This document shows positions 1-6,187 of a stretch of DNA of 12,279 nt, piece after piece (within the stretch, counting starts at the first letter, position 1; each line of letters begins with the position of its first letter). The notes under the pieces were generated by a model, which did no database searches, was not told the origin of the DNA, and saw only the letters and a list, made by a program, of their open reading frames with translations. Origin of the DNA: Candidatus Falkowbacteria bacterium CG1_02_41_21 (GTDB taxonomy: Bacteria; Patescibacteriota; Patescibacteriia; Patescibacteriales; UBA12465); assembly GCA_001871235.1 (NCBI GenBank), contig MNUV01000032.1, forward strand, positions 1 through 12,279, in the 5' to 3' direction. Both the position numbers and the translations under genes were made by a program.

Positions 1-236
1 ATTGAGATACTCGGCGGATTTTTAATTAATTTTTTATCAATCCGGATATATATTAAGCTGATAGTTAATAGAGTTGCTACTAGAAACAAATGCATTTTGA
101 AATTATAGCAAAAAATTACATAAGCATTATTATGGTCGGCGTAATATTTTAGAAGAGGAAAATATTTTAGAGCTGCCAAACTGGCAATAATTAAAAAAAA
201 TAACCCTATGATAATTTTAATCTTATTTTTAGACAT
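1..236 (-). CDS. Partial membrane protein, N-terminal 78 residues only
   Basis: An open frame runs from an ATG at 236 leftwards to the window edge without a stop, so the C terminus lies outside. The visible part has two hydrophobic stretches, about residues 5-22 (KIIIGLFFLIIASLAALK) and 46-63, and a short basic N terminus (MSKNKIK), as expected of an integral membrane protein. It starts 15 nt after the stop of the glycosyltransferase gene on the same strand, which suggests it is the third gene of that operon. No Shine-Dalgarno sequence is visible, which is usual in this window. I do not recognise the family. A further GT-C or other envelope protein would fit the context, but that is inference. 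Confidence 0.6.
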   Translation of the reverse strand, partial: MSKNKIKIIIGLFFLIIASLAALKYFPLLKYYADHNNAYVIFCYNFKMHLFLVATLLTISLIYIRIDKKLIKNPPSIS

Positions 237-251
237 AAAAATTTTGTGAGG

Positions 252-1613
252 CTAATTTTTTTTGTAAATATAAAAATTTTGTTCGCCGTGTATTTGATAA
301 TAATCGTCTCTAATAAAATTTTCCACTAGATTGTCTTGGTTATAATTAAATCTGGATTGTGATCTAGGATAGGCTAAAATAGCACAACTGGGCTCGTTTT
401 TGATTAAATATTCTTTAGCCTCTAAAAATTGTTCGGGTGTGTTGTGGCCAGTTAATAACCAAGGATAAGGAGTGGCGTTTAGTTTACGACTTTCAAAATA
501 AACATTAGGGGCAAAAGGTCCGGCATAAATATATTTCCCGGGGCAATTATTTTCAATAAAAACAAATACTTCTCGATTGGCAGAGACTAAGGGCTTGAAA
601 TTAAAAACTAAAAAGTCTATCGCCGGATAAAGAACAAATGACATTGTTATGACAACTATAGAATAATTGGCAAGCTTAGAATAGATTGATTCGGCTTTAT
701 TTTTAATCTGGTTTATTATTATTCCCGTTAAGGCCATAATTGGGACTCCGGCGATTAATAAATGGTAGTAATCGGGCAAAGGAATTGTAGTTAAGAGCAG
801 AAAAAACTGGAGTATTAGGAGCAACCATATTTTAGGATTTTTTTCTCGGCGGAATAAATAAACAATCAGGCCCAATATTAGAGTTGATATTAGTAAAGAA
901 GTAACTGATACTTTATTGATTTGTTGGTAATTATTAATTGGGAATATTAATAAATTATTTATTATAGTTTGGAGCGGCCAAAATAAAAATATTAATAATG
1001 GTATTAGGGCGGCCCCCAAATAGATTAATATAGTTTTAAGTCGCCCTTTAAACCATCCAAGTAAAAATAAAAAAATTGCAGTGCCTAGGGCCAATCCCTT
1101 CGTTTGTAGGAATAAGATGGTTATTCCAGTTAGCAGGCCACCGCATATAAAATATTTAGCTTTACTATTATCTAGGGCTAATAATAAAAAATAAATTGCC
1201 CAGATGGCAAACGGTAAGCTATAAAAATTGTGATTGATTAAAGGCAGGCCGGACGTCGCCAGACAAAAAAATATCGGAGCTAGAATATTTAGTTTATTTT
1301 TAGATATTTTTTGAGCAATGGAATAAATGCCGATAGCCGATAAAAATAAAAGTAAAATGGAAGCAATTTTTGCCGACCAAAAACTGATGCCAAATATTTT
1401 CCAAATAAAAAAAATTAAGTAGAAGCTGCCGGGAGTTATAAATTCAAAAAAATCTGAATATAAATGGCGATCATTATATAGGTTCCAGGCGCCATCTAAA
1501 ATCACCCCCTCATCGCTGTCAAAGGAGTGATCGGCGTGGGCAAAAAAACACCAACCTAAAATAATTAACCATAATAATGTTTGCCAGATTATTTTTTTAT
1601 TATTTTTGAACAT
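252..1613 (-). CDS. GT39/PMT-like membrane glycosyltransferase (GT-C fold)
   Basis: A multi-pass membrane protein of 453 aa from the ATG at 1613, or 457 aa from a TTG at 1625. After the first membrane helix comes DSDEGVILDGAWNLY, then FFEFITPGSFYLIFFIWKIFG. The acidic DxDEG motif in the first outer loop, followed by a PGSFYL segment, is the hallmark of family 39 / ArnT-like enzymes. These take a sugar from a polyprenyl-phosphate donor on the outer face of the membrane. About ten hydrophobic helices follow, then a short soluble C-terminal part rich in aromatic residues (NFYIYKK end). The start overlaps the stop of the upstream gene by 14 bp (ATG) or 26 bp (TTG), so the two are probably translationally coupled. 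I prefer ATG because neither site has a Shine-Dalgarno sequence. The acceptor (glycan, lipid or protein) cannot be told from sequence. Confidence 0.8.
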   Translation of the reverse strand: MFKNNKKIIWQTLLWLIILGWCFFAHADHSFDSDEGVILDGAWNLYNDRHLYSDFFEFITPGSFYLIFFIWKIFGISFWSAKIASILLLFLSAIGIYSIAQKISKNKLNILAPIFFCLATSGLPLINHNFYSLPFAIWAIYFLLLALDNSKAKYFICGGLLTGITILFLQTKGLALGTAIFLFLLGWFKGRLKTILIYLGAALIPLLIFLFWPLQTIINNLLIFPINNYQQINKVSVTSLLISTLILGLIVYLFRREKNPKIWLLLILQFFLLLTTIPLPDYYHLLIAGVPIMALTGIIINQIKNKAESIYSKLANYSIVVITMSFVLYPAIDFLVFNFKPLVSANREVFVFIENNCPGKYIYAGPFAPNVYFESRKLNATPYPWLLTGHNTPEQFLEAKEYLIKNEPSCAILAYPRSQSRFNYNQDNLVENFIRDDYYQIHGEQNFYIYKKN

Positions 1614-3243
1614 AAACTTTGGCAATATTGTCAGTATATATTAATTTCCATTCAGAGCTTTGATTTAAATATTCTTTTAAAAGGTTTTTGCTATTAAAAT
1701 CAGCTTCATTCATAAATAGAAAATTCTTTTCAAACCAGTTGAGTTTAACGGGTCGGTTGTCATCTGACAAAAGGACGGCTTTAATTTCATGCTTATTTAG
1801 ATAAAATTCACTTTGATTTTTTTCAAAAAAATCAGAGTATTCTTCCAATATGGAACGTTCCGCATAATTAGCCTGAGGCATACGCCCATCAATAAAGAGT
1901 TGTTTCTCCGGCCAGGTCCAAATTAAGAATCCGCCCCAACCGAAATTGTTGTATAATTTTAGCTGGTTATAGTTCGGATCCGTCCTTAGAATTTTAATGG
2001 CCTTACAAGGGAAGAGAAAGTTTTTCCCAGTGGCGGAATATTTGTTTTCACAGAAGGAATTAAAGGGATCTTTAATAAAATTAGTAGTAATCAGCAGATT
2101 TAAAGGGACTAAAAAGAAACAGAGGAATAAAAAAGTATTTATTAAAATATTAACCACTTTATTTTTAAAATATTTGAATCCGACGGCTTTGATTTCTAAA
2201 AATTCCGTAATAAAAGCCAAGAGCCAGGGGGTGGCGACAATAAATAATAGGGGGAAATGCCGGCGCGATTTAATGGCTAGAATGGTAAACCCGATTATTA
2301 TTCCGATCTGCCAGAGATTCAGTTTCCGATTCGGATTTTTTTTGCCGATATAATAAAGATGAATAGCCAGAGCCGATATGGTCAGGCAGATAAACAGACA
2401 CTGCCAGTAAACATAAGGATAACTCCATTGGGGCAGCCATTCTAAGATGTGATCGAAATAAAAGGTGTTGGTATAGGTTTGAAAGAATTCATAAAGTTTT
2501 AAACCATAGGGTGTTAGAAAGGTGGTCGTCAAGGCGCCGAGAGCCACTAAGATGTAATTTCTGATTTGAGTTAGGGTTAGGACATCTTTGAAGTCCATAA
2601 AATTCCAGGGCCGGAATTTATGAAGTAAGTATTCGGTAATTTTAGCCAAGGCGAATAGACCTAAAATTATCCAGCCGATGAGAAATCCGCCATGAGCATT
2701 GGCCCAAAAATAGAAGAGAGGCAGTAGCCATAATAGGCCGGTCCAATTTTTGTTTCTATTATAATGATATAAAATCAAGGAGAGCAATAAAACGCTGAGA
2801 AAGGTTATCTCTTGCATCCTGACGCCAAAATGAGGGATAAAAGCCATTAACCCCCCGAGTTCTATTAAAATAAATAGCCAGACGTTGGTTTTATCCTTGG
2901 TATATTCTTTGGTTATAAAACGATTGAGGAATATTAAAGTCAGAAGTGGAATTAGAGCAAAAATAATATTAACGGCCAAATAGCCCCAATTAGTGAAGAT
3001 CCAATAAACGGCGGCATTAGCCAGCCATTCATGGTCCACCCAGGATTCTCCTAGAAGGGTATAGTTAACGTAGTTAATACTGGGCACTTGGCCGGTAGTA
3101 ATGATTTCCTGACCCGTTTTTAGATGCCAGCCAAAATCCGGGTCTAAATAGGCGTAGGAATGCTTTAAAAGTAAGGCAAAAATTAGGATATAGAATAAGG
3201 CCCAAATAATGGTCTTAAACTTTAAGGGGAAGACTTTTTTCAT
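1600..3243 (-). CDS. Large GT-C-like membrane protein with DPDxxWH / WVDHEW signature
   Basis: A 547-aa polytopic membrane protein. After one N-terminal helix the sequence reads LDPDFGWHLKTGQEI (33-47), then VPSINYVNYT and WVDHEWLANAAVY (68-80). I recognise this as the signature of a widespread bacterial family of GT-C-like membrane proteins with acidic residues in the first outer loop, usually annotated only as hypothetical or glycosyltransferase. About ten more helices follow. The last ~120 residues are soluble and contain YNNFGWGGFLIWTWPE and LFIDGR (about 432-457), also typical of that family. It is the first gene of the leftward operon and overlaps the next gene. It is divergent from the pilin array across an 87-bp spacer. 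A sugar-transfer role in surface glycan or glycoprotein synthesis is likely but untested; donor and acceptor are unknown. Confidence 0.7.
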   Translation of the reverse strand: MKKVFPLKFKTIIWALFYILIFALLLKHSYAYLDPDFGWHLKTGQEIITTGQVPSINYVNYTLLGESWVDHEWLANAAVYWIFTNWGYLAVNIIFALIPLLTLIFLNRFITKEYTKDKTNVWLFILIELGGLMAFIPHFGVRMQEITFLSVLLLSLILYHYNRNKNWTGLLWLLPLFYFWANAHGGFLIGWIILGLFALAKITEYLLHKFRPWNFMDFKDVLTLTQIRNYILVALGALTTTFLTPYGLKLYEFFQTYTNTFYFDHILEWLPQWSYPYVYWQCLFICLTISALAIHLYYIGKKNPNRKLNLWQIGIIIGFTILAIKSRRHFPLLFIVATPWLLAFITEFLEIKAVGFKYFKNKVVNILINTFLFLCFFLVPLNLLITTNFIKDPFNSFCENKYSATGKNFLFPCKAIKILRTDPNYNQLKLYNNFGWGGFLIWTWPEKQLFIDGRMPQANYAERSILEEYSDFFEKNQSEFYLNKHEIKAVLLSDDNRPVKLNWFEKNFLFMNEADFNSKNLLKEYLNQSSEWKLIYTDNIAKVYVQK

Positions 3244-3256
3244 ATAGATTTAGTCT

Positions 3257-3262
3257 ATCATA
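3257..3262 (-). promoter_or_regulatory. Possible -10 box of the leftward glycosyltransferase operon
   Basis: On the minus strand TATGAT ends 13 nt before the ATG at 3243, so transcription would begin within about 7 nt of the start codon (short leader or leaderless). No good -35 lies at 16-18 bp; TTAACA is present only at 21 bp. Weak evidence on its own. Confidence 0.3.
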
Positions 3263-3263
3263 T

Positions 3264-3292
3264 TTGTTTTTATTTTAAAAATATGTTAATAT
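3264..3292 (+). promoter_or_regulatory. Possible promoter of the first pilin gene
   Basis: TTGTTT (3264-3269), a 17-bp spacer and TAATAT (3287-3292) lie 38 bp before the start codon. The spacing is right, but both hexamers are imperfect and the region is very AT-rich, so chance matches are likely. A promoter must lie somewhere in this 87-bp divergent spacer. Confidence 0.3.
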
Positions 3293-3317
3293 TTAAGTAT
3301 TAAAAACTAAAACTAGA

Positions 3318-3327
3318 AAGGTGGTGA
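3318..3327 (+). promoter_or_regulatory. Strong Shine-Dalgarno sequence of the first pilin gene
   Basis: AAGGTGGTGA matches 9 of 10 positions of the ideal AAGGAGGTGA and sits just before the ATG at 3331. No other gene in the window has a comparable site, which marks this gene out for efficient translation. Confidence 0.7.
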
Positions 3328-3330
3328 ACT

Positions 3331-3708
3331 ATGAATAAAAAAATTATGAAGAATTTGTTATCTTTTGCTCTAATATCTATGGGTGGCGTTCTATTATTCG
3401 GCTTGCAAGCTCACGCTCTTGATGTCGGCGTTGATAAAATTACTTCCCAAATTCAATTAAGCGCTAAAGATCCTAGAGAGATTGTAGCTCGGATTATCAA
3501 TACCGCTATGATGTTTTTGGGTATCATCGCTGTAGTTATCATCTTATTAGGTGGTTTTAAATGGATGACCGCTGCCGGTAACGAAGAAAAGGTTTCTGAG
3601 GCTCAAAAATTGATGGGAGCCGGTGTTATCGGTTTAGTCATCATTTTAGCTTCTTGGGGCATCGCTTCCTTCGTTTTGAACCAACTTATCAATGCCACTG
3701 GCAACTAA
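3331..3708 (+). CDS. Pilin-like VirB2/TrbC-type protein, paralog 1 (probable major subunit)
   Basis: A 125-aa protein with a signal peptide (basic MNKKIMK, hydrophobic core, probable cut after AHA at 29), a short mature segment (30-50), first helix at about 51-74, the loop GGFKWMTAAGNEEKVSEAQK (74-93), and second helix at about 98-118. This is the plan of VirB2/TrbC pilins, and of the T4SS-pilin family common in CPR genomes, in which both ends face outwards. It differs from the other five copies: shortest variable segment, KLMGAGV instead of the IxxAII pattern after the loop, and ASWGIASF instead of xAYAITxF in helix 2. It alone has a strong Shine-Dalgarno site. Eleven of its 14 alanine codons are GCT, whereas neighbours favour GCC. 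With the terminator candidates behind it, this suggests a separate, highly expressed unit, perhaps the major subunit (inference). Confidence 0.85.
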   Translation: MNKKIMKNLLSFALISMGGVLLFGLQAHALDVGVDKITSQIQLSAKDPREIVARIINTAMMFLGIIAVVIILLGGFKWMTAAGNEEKVSEAQKLMGAGVIGLVIILASWGIASFVLNQLINATGN

Positions 3709-3720
3709 CATCGTTTTTAT

Positions 3721-3744
3721 TTTTCCGAAATCGATTTCAGAAAA
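3721..3744 (+). repeat. Imperfect palindrome just after the first pilin gene
   Basis: TTTTC and GAAAT flank a central CG and are mirrored by ATTTC and GAAAA, with one mismatched pair. The core GAAATCGATTTC is a perfect 12-bp palindrome. It starts 12 nt after the stop codon. No T-run follows directly, so it may be a 3' mRNA-protecting hairpin or a protein site rather than a terminator. Confidence 0.45.
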
Positions 3745-3776
3745 GTGGATCCCTATTTCTCAAGAATGGGGCCACT
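3744..3776 (+). other. Hairpin in the 3' region of the first pilin gene
   Basis: AGTGG (3744-3748) pairs with CCACT (3772-3776), and CCC (3751-3753) can pair with the GGGG run at 3768-3771, giving a stem of about 8-9 bp with an internal loop. No T-run follows. Together with its neighbours it makes this spacer a chain of hairpins. Confidence 0.4.
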
Positions 3777-3811
3777 CCTTTAGACAGAAATTTAATTTAT
3801 GTTTAGAGTAG

Positions 3812-3835
3812 TGGAAATTTTTTCCAAATTTTTTG
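3812..3835 (+). terminator. Candidate weak terminator after the first pilin gene
   Basis: TGGAAA (3812-3817) and TTTCCA (3821-3826) form a 6-bp stem with a 3-nt loop, followed by AATTTTTTG. The stem is AT-rich, so termination would be partial at best. Confidence 0.4.
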
Positions 3836-3861
3836 TTTGTTATCGTTTTTCTCGTTTTTAG

Positions 3862-3895
3862 CCCGGGGTTCCTTAATTGGAACTGGGAGTTTTTT
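3862..3895 (+). terminator. Rho-independent terminator separating pilin 1 from pilins 2-6
   Basis: CCC (3862-3864) pairs with GGG (3885-3887), and GTTCC (3868-3872) pairs with GGAAC (3879-3883) around the loop TTAATT. A G-T pair and a 2-nt bulge lie between the two stem parts. A run of six T follows at 3890-3895. The remaining spacer (3709-3936) shows no gene. Confidence 0.55.
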
Positions 3896-3903
3896 CTTAT
3901 AAT
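3877..3903 (+). promoter_or_regulatory. Candidate promoter for pilins 2-6
   Basis: A perfect TATAAT box lies at 3898-3903, directly after the terminator's T-run and 33 nt before the ATG at 3937. The upstream hexamer TTGGAA (3877-3882) is only 15 bp away, shorter than ideal. A start near 3910 would give a leader of about 27 nt. Confidence 0.45.
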
Positions 3904-3936
3904 GTAATTTATCGTTTAATAATTTTATATACAATT

Positions 3937-4395
3937 ATGAAGAAGAAGATTAATAAAATTGTTTTTCCCTTAGTTTCCTTACTTATATTTTTGTCCTTGT
4001 TTTTTGTAATGAATAAGGTTTTCGCGGTTGATTCCAGCTATGGATTGGATTCTACCATCGCGGCCGGCGGATTGTCCGCGCCATTTAATACTCAGGCCGT
4101 CGGGTCTCAGCCCGGACAATTTTTGTCTACTAAGGTCGGTCAAATTGTCGGATCGGTTCTATCTTTTATTGGCGTGTTATTGTTGATATTAATCATTTAT
4201 GCCGGTTTTCTCTGGATGACTGCGGCCGGCAATGAGAAACATACCGAACAAGCTAAAAATATTTTAACTTCGGCCATTATCGGTTTGATAATCGTTCTCT
4301 CCGCTTATGCCATCACCGCCTTTATCGGTCGGCAATTGACTGAAACCGGCGCTTTGCCGGCTCCGAACTTGTCCACCAGTACTGGTGCCTACTAG
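3937..4395 (+). CDS. Pilin-like VirB2/TrbC-type protein, paralog 2
   Basis: A 152-aa protein from the ATG at 3937. An upstream in-frame TTG at 3877 would add 20 residues but would place the coding region over the terminator and the TATAAT box, and it would spoil the signal peptide, so I reject it. The signal peptide is MKKKINK plus a long hydrophobic core, with a probable cut after VFA (30). A 38-residue Ser/Gly/Ala-rich segment follows (GLDSTIAAGGL near 36-46). The first helix is about 69-90, then the loop AGFLWMTAAGNEKHTEQAK, then TSAIIGLIIVLSAYAITAF as the second helix. The C-terminal tail (LTETGALPAPNLSTSTGAY) is longer than in the other copies and low in complexity. No Shine-Dalgarno site. 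Family and topology are as known for VirB2/TrbC pilins; its place in a filament is inferred. Confidence 0.85.
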   Translation: MKKKINKIVFPLVSLLIFLSLFFVMNKVFAVDSSYGLDSTIAAGGLSAPFNTQAVGSQPGQFLSTKVGQIVGSVLSFIGVLLLILIIYAGFLWMTAAGNEKHTEQAKNILTSAIIGLIIVLSAYAITAFIGRQLTETGALPAPNLSTSTGAY

Positions 4396-4436
4396 AATAG
4401 TCCGGCAAAAATAATTAGTGGTTTGTAATTTATTTT

Positions 4437-4841
4437 ATGATTAAGCGTCAAACAAATCGTTTAGTTGGAGCAATATCGACTTTAGGATTATTTTTATTCT
4501 CTCGAGCGGTTTTAGCTTATGATTTTGCGGCTAGCACCGGGCTGGACACTACCGCTAAAAAAACCGGACACTATAGCCAGCGATTGTTTGGCGCGGGAAC
4601 GACTTTGGAAGGTGGCATCAGCGCCATTATAACAGTCGCCCTGTCTTTTTTGGGCGTGATATTCTTATTATTGATGATTTTTGGCGGCATATTATGGATG
4701 ACGGCTCGGGGCAATGAGAAAAATGTAGATAAAGCTAAAAGCATTATCTTTGATTCTATCATCGGCCTGGTTATTGTCATCGCCGCTTATGCTGTTACCT
4801 ATTTTGTGACTAGCATTTTTGTTAATCAAACTATGCAATAG
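4437..4841 (+). CDS. Pilin-like VirB2/TrbC-type protein, paralog 3
   Basis: A 134-aa protein. Signal peptide with probable cut after VLA (27). The variable segment is 28-58, including STGLDTTAKKTGHY, which resembles the GLDST segment of paralog 2. First helix about 61-83, loop GGILWMTARGNEKNVDKAKS (83-102), then SIIGLVIVIAAYAVTYFV as the second helix and a short tail. The loop has ARGNEK where the others have A(A/G)GNE, adding a positive charge. It begins 41 nt after paralog 2 and stops 5 nt before paralog 4, so it is cotranscribed with both. No Shine-Dalgarno site; the TAG stop is shared with paralog 2. Assignment to the family is firm on the helix-loop-helix pattern; the function as a filament subunit is inferred. 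Confidence 0.85.
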   Translation: MIKRQTNRLVGAISTLGLFLFSRAVLAYDFAASTGLDTTAKKTGHYSQRLFGAGTTLEGGISAIITVALSFLGVIFLLLMIFGGILWMTARGNEKNVDKAKSIIFDSIIGLVIVIAAYAVTYFVTSIFVNQTMQ

Positions 4842-4846
4842 TTATT

Positions 4847-5293
4847 ATGAAAAATATTTTTTATAAATTTTCCGGATTAATTATTTTAATGTTTTTTTTA
4901 GCTGTTCCTTTATTGCCGATTAATGCGGCTAATTTGAATGATGCTTTTCGAGTTGATTCCGGTGATATTTATTCTAATCAGGATCGCTTGGATTCGGCGG
5001 CCTATAATGCTCGTTTCAACATTGCCGGTAATGCCGGCGCTTTAACCCCGGAACAGATTATCAGTACGGCCATTACCGCCTTGTTGTCTCTGCTGGGAGT
5101 TATTTTTGTGGCTCTGATAGTTTTTAGCGGTTTTTCGTGGATGATTGCCGGTGGTGATGAGCAAAAAGTAACTAAAGCTAAGGACATGATCAGAGAGTCC
5201 TTAATCGGTTTAGTGATTGTTTTAGGCGCTTATGCCGTTAGTTATTTTGTGATTGGTTTCTTAATGCCTGGCAGCCAAATGGGGGCATTTTAA
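4847..5293 (+). CDS. Pilin-like VirB2/TrbC-type protein, paralog 4
   Basis: A 148-aa protein. Signal peptide with probable cut after INA (27). It has the longest variable segment after that of the set (28-70), rich in Asn, Asp and Ala (NDAFRVDSGDIYSNQDRLDS). First helix about 71-95, loop SGFSWMIAGGDEQKVTKAKD, then SLIGLVIVLGAYAVSYFVIG. The loop carries two departures from the consensus: WMI for WMT, and GGDE for GGNE. The gap from paralog 3 is 5 nt and to paralog 5 is 23 nt. It shares the exact 20-nt stretch ATCGGTTTAGTGATTGTTTT (second helix) with paralog 6, which points to fairly recent duplication or gene conversion. Confidence 0.85.
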   Translation: MKNIFYKFSGLIILMFFLAVPLLPINAANLNDAFRVDSGDIYSNQDRLDSAAYNARFNIAGNAGALTPEQIISTAITALLSLLGVIFVALIVFSGFSWMIAGGDEQKVTKAKDMIRESLIGLVIVLGAYAVSYFVIGFLMPGSQMGAF

Positions 5294-5316
5294 ATTTTCT
5301 AAAATAATATAAAAAT

Positions 5317-5697
5317 ATGAAAAAGATTTTTCAACAAATTTCCATTTTAATCTCTTTAGTTTTTTTGTTAGTTCTGCCTTATTTTGTTTTCGCAGCCGGT
5401 TCTTCTCCCCTGGATCGCTTGCACAATACTGGTTCCGGCGCCTCCGGCCCATATGCCGAAGCGGATGCGACCACCATGTCTTCTATCATTGGCATGGTGA
5501 TTAACGCCGCTCTTAGTTTATTGGGTATTATCTTTGTCATCTTGATAGTTTTAGCCGGTTTCAAGTGGATGATGGCCGGTGGCAACGAAGAGGATGTTAG
5601 TAAGGCTAAAGACCGCATCCAGACAGCGATTATCGGTTTGGTCCTAACTATGTCGGCCTATGCTATTTGGGCTTTTATTTCCAGTTATTTATTATAA
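5317..5697 (+). CDS. Pilin-like VirB2/TrbC-type protein, paralog 5
   Basis: A 126-aa protein. Signal peptide MKKIFQQ plus hydrophobic core, probable cut after VFA (26). A short Gly/Ser/Ala-rich variable segment follows (PLDRLHNTGSGASGPYAEAD, 31-50). First helix about 56-80, loop AGFKWMMAGGNEEDVSKAKD, then TAIIGLVLTMSAYAIWAFIS. It ends almost directly after the second helix (YLL), with no tail. WMM replaces WMT. Spacing is 23 nt from paralog 4 and 11 nt to paralog 6, consistent with one mRNA. No Shine-Dalgarno site. Confidence 0.85.
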   Translation: MKKIFQQISILISLVFLLVLPYFVFAAGSSPLDRLHNTGSGASGPYAEADATTMSSIIGMVINAALSLLGIIFVILIVLAGFKWMMAGGNEEDVSKAKDRIQTAIIGLVLTMSAYAIWAFISSYLL

Positions 5698-5708
5698 TAA
5701 ATAATTTT

Positions 5709-6131
5709 ATGAAAATTTTAAAAAAATTTACCCCATTATTCATTTTGATAATTTTGACTTTGAGTTTTTTGCTCCCCATGTCTCAATGTAGCGCCGGTCT
5801 TCTGGCCTCTTCCAGCGGGATGACTGATCAAACCGATGCTTTGCGAGGTAGCGCCGGTTTTGATCCCAATACCAGTATTGCCGATGTAATCGCCACGATT
5901 ATCAGGGTGGTGTTAGGTTTATTGGGTATAATCTTTTTGGTCCTTCTAGTTTTGGGTGGTTATCAGTGGATGACGGCCGGTGGCAATGAAGACCAGGTGA
6001 CCAAGGCTCAGGACAGGATTAAGACGGCCATTATCGGTTTAGTGATTGTTTTGGCGGCTTATGCTATTACGGCCTGGGTCTTTACCAATTTACCCTTTAA
6101 TTCCGGTGGGGGAATGACTGGTGCTATATAA
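5709..6131 (+). CDS. Pilin-like VirB2/TrbC-type protein, paralog 6
   Basis: A 140-aa protein from the ATG at 5709. The frame is open further upstream to 5667, but that would overlap paralog 5 and add hydrophobic residues before a good signal peptide (MKILKKF plus core), so I reject the longer form. Probable cut after CSA (29). The variable segment is 30-57 (ASSSGMTDQTDALRGSAGFD), first helix about 58-83, loop GGYQWMTAGGNEDQVTKAQD, then TAIIGLVIVLAAYAITAWVF and a Gly-rich tail (NSGGGMTGAI). It matches the family consensus most closely of the six. It is the last gene of the cluster, directly followed by a strong terminator. The Cys at 27 lies in MSQC, a poor lipobox, so I do not call it a lipoprotein. 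Confidence 0.85.
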   Translation: MKILKKFTPLFILIILTLSFLLPMSQCSAGLLASSSGMTDQTDALRGSAGFDPNTSIADVIATIIRVVLGLLGIIFLVLLVLGGYQWMTAGGNEDQVTKAQDRIKTAIIGLVIVLAAYAITAWVFTNLPFNSGGGMTGAI

Positions 6132-6147
6132 TTTAATATTTTTGAAT

Positions 6148-6185
6148 AAAAAAAGAAGCACCCAGTTTTGGTTGGGTGCTTTTTT
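6148..6185. terminator. Bidirectional rho-independent terminator
   Basis: AAGCACCCA (6156-6164) and TGGGTGCTT (6173-6181) make a perfect 9-bp stem with an 8-nt loop. T follows through 6185 on the plus strand, and seven A precede it (6148-6154), which reads as a T-run on the minus strand. It ends the pilin cluster and also the convergent secreted-protein gene. Confidence 0.9.
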
Positions 6186-6187
6186 GT

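Noticed and set aside
1997..2353. 118-aa plus-strand open frame inside the 547-aa glycosyltransferase-like gene
   Set aside because: Antisense to a gene with clear family motifs; no start signals and a basic, low-information sequence.
3877..3936. N-terminal extension of pilin 2 from a TTG codon
   Set aside because: It would translate through a terminator and a perfect TATAAT box and would displace a good signal peptide starting at 3937.
5667..5708. N-terminal extension of pilin 6
   Set aside because: It overlaps pilin 5 and puts extra hydrophobic residues ahead of a normal signal peptide at 5709.
5778..5800. Lipobox-like MSQC at residue 27 of pilin 6
   Set aside because: The residues before Cys do not fit L-[AS]-[GA]-C, and CSA gives a normal cleavage site.
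3331..6131. Phage holin or small transporter array as an alternative to pilins
   Set aside because: Signal peptides, six conserved copies and the WMTAGGNE loop fit VirB2/TrbC-type pilins better, and no lysin or phage gene is nearby.
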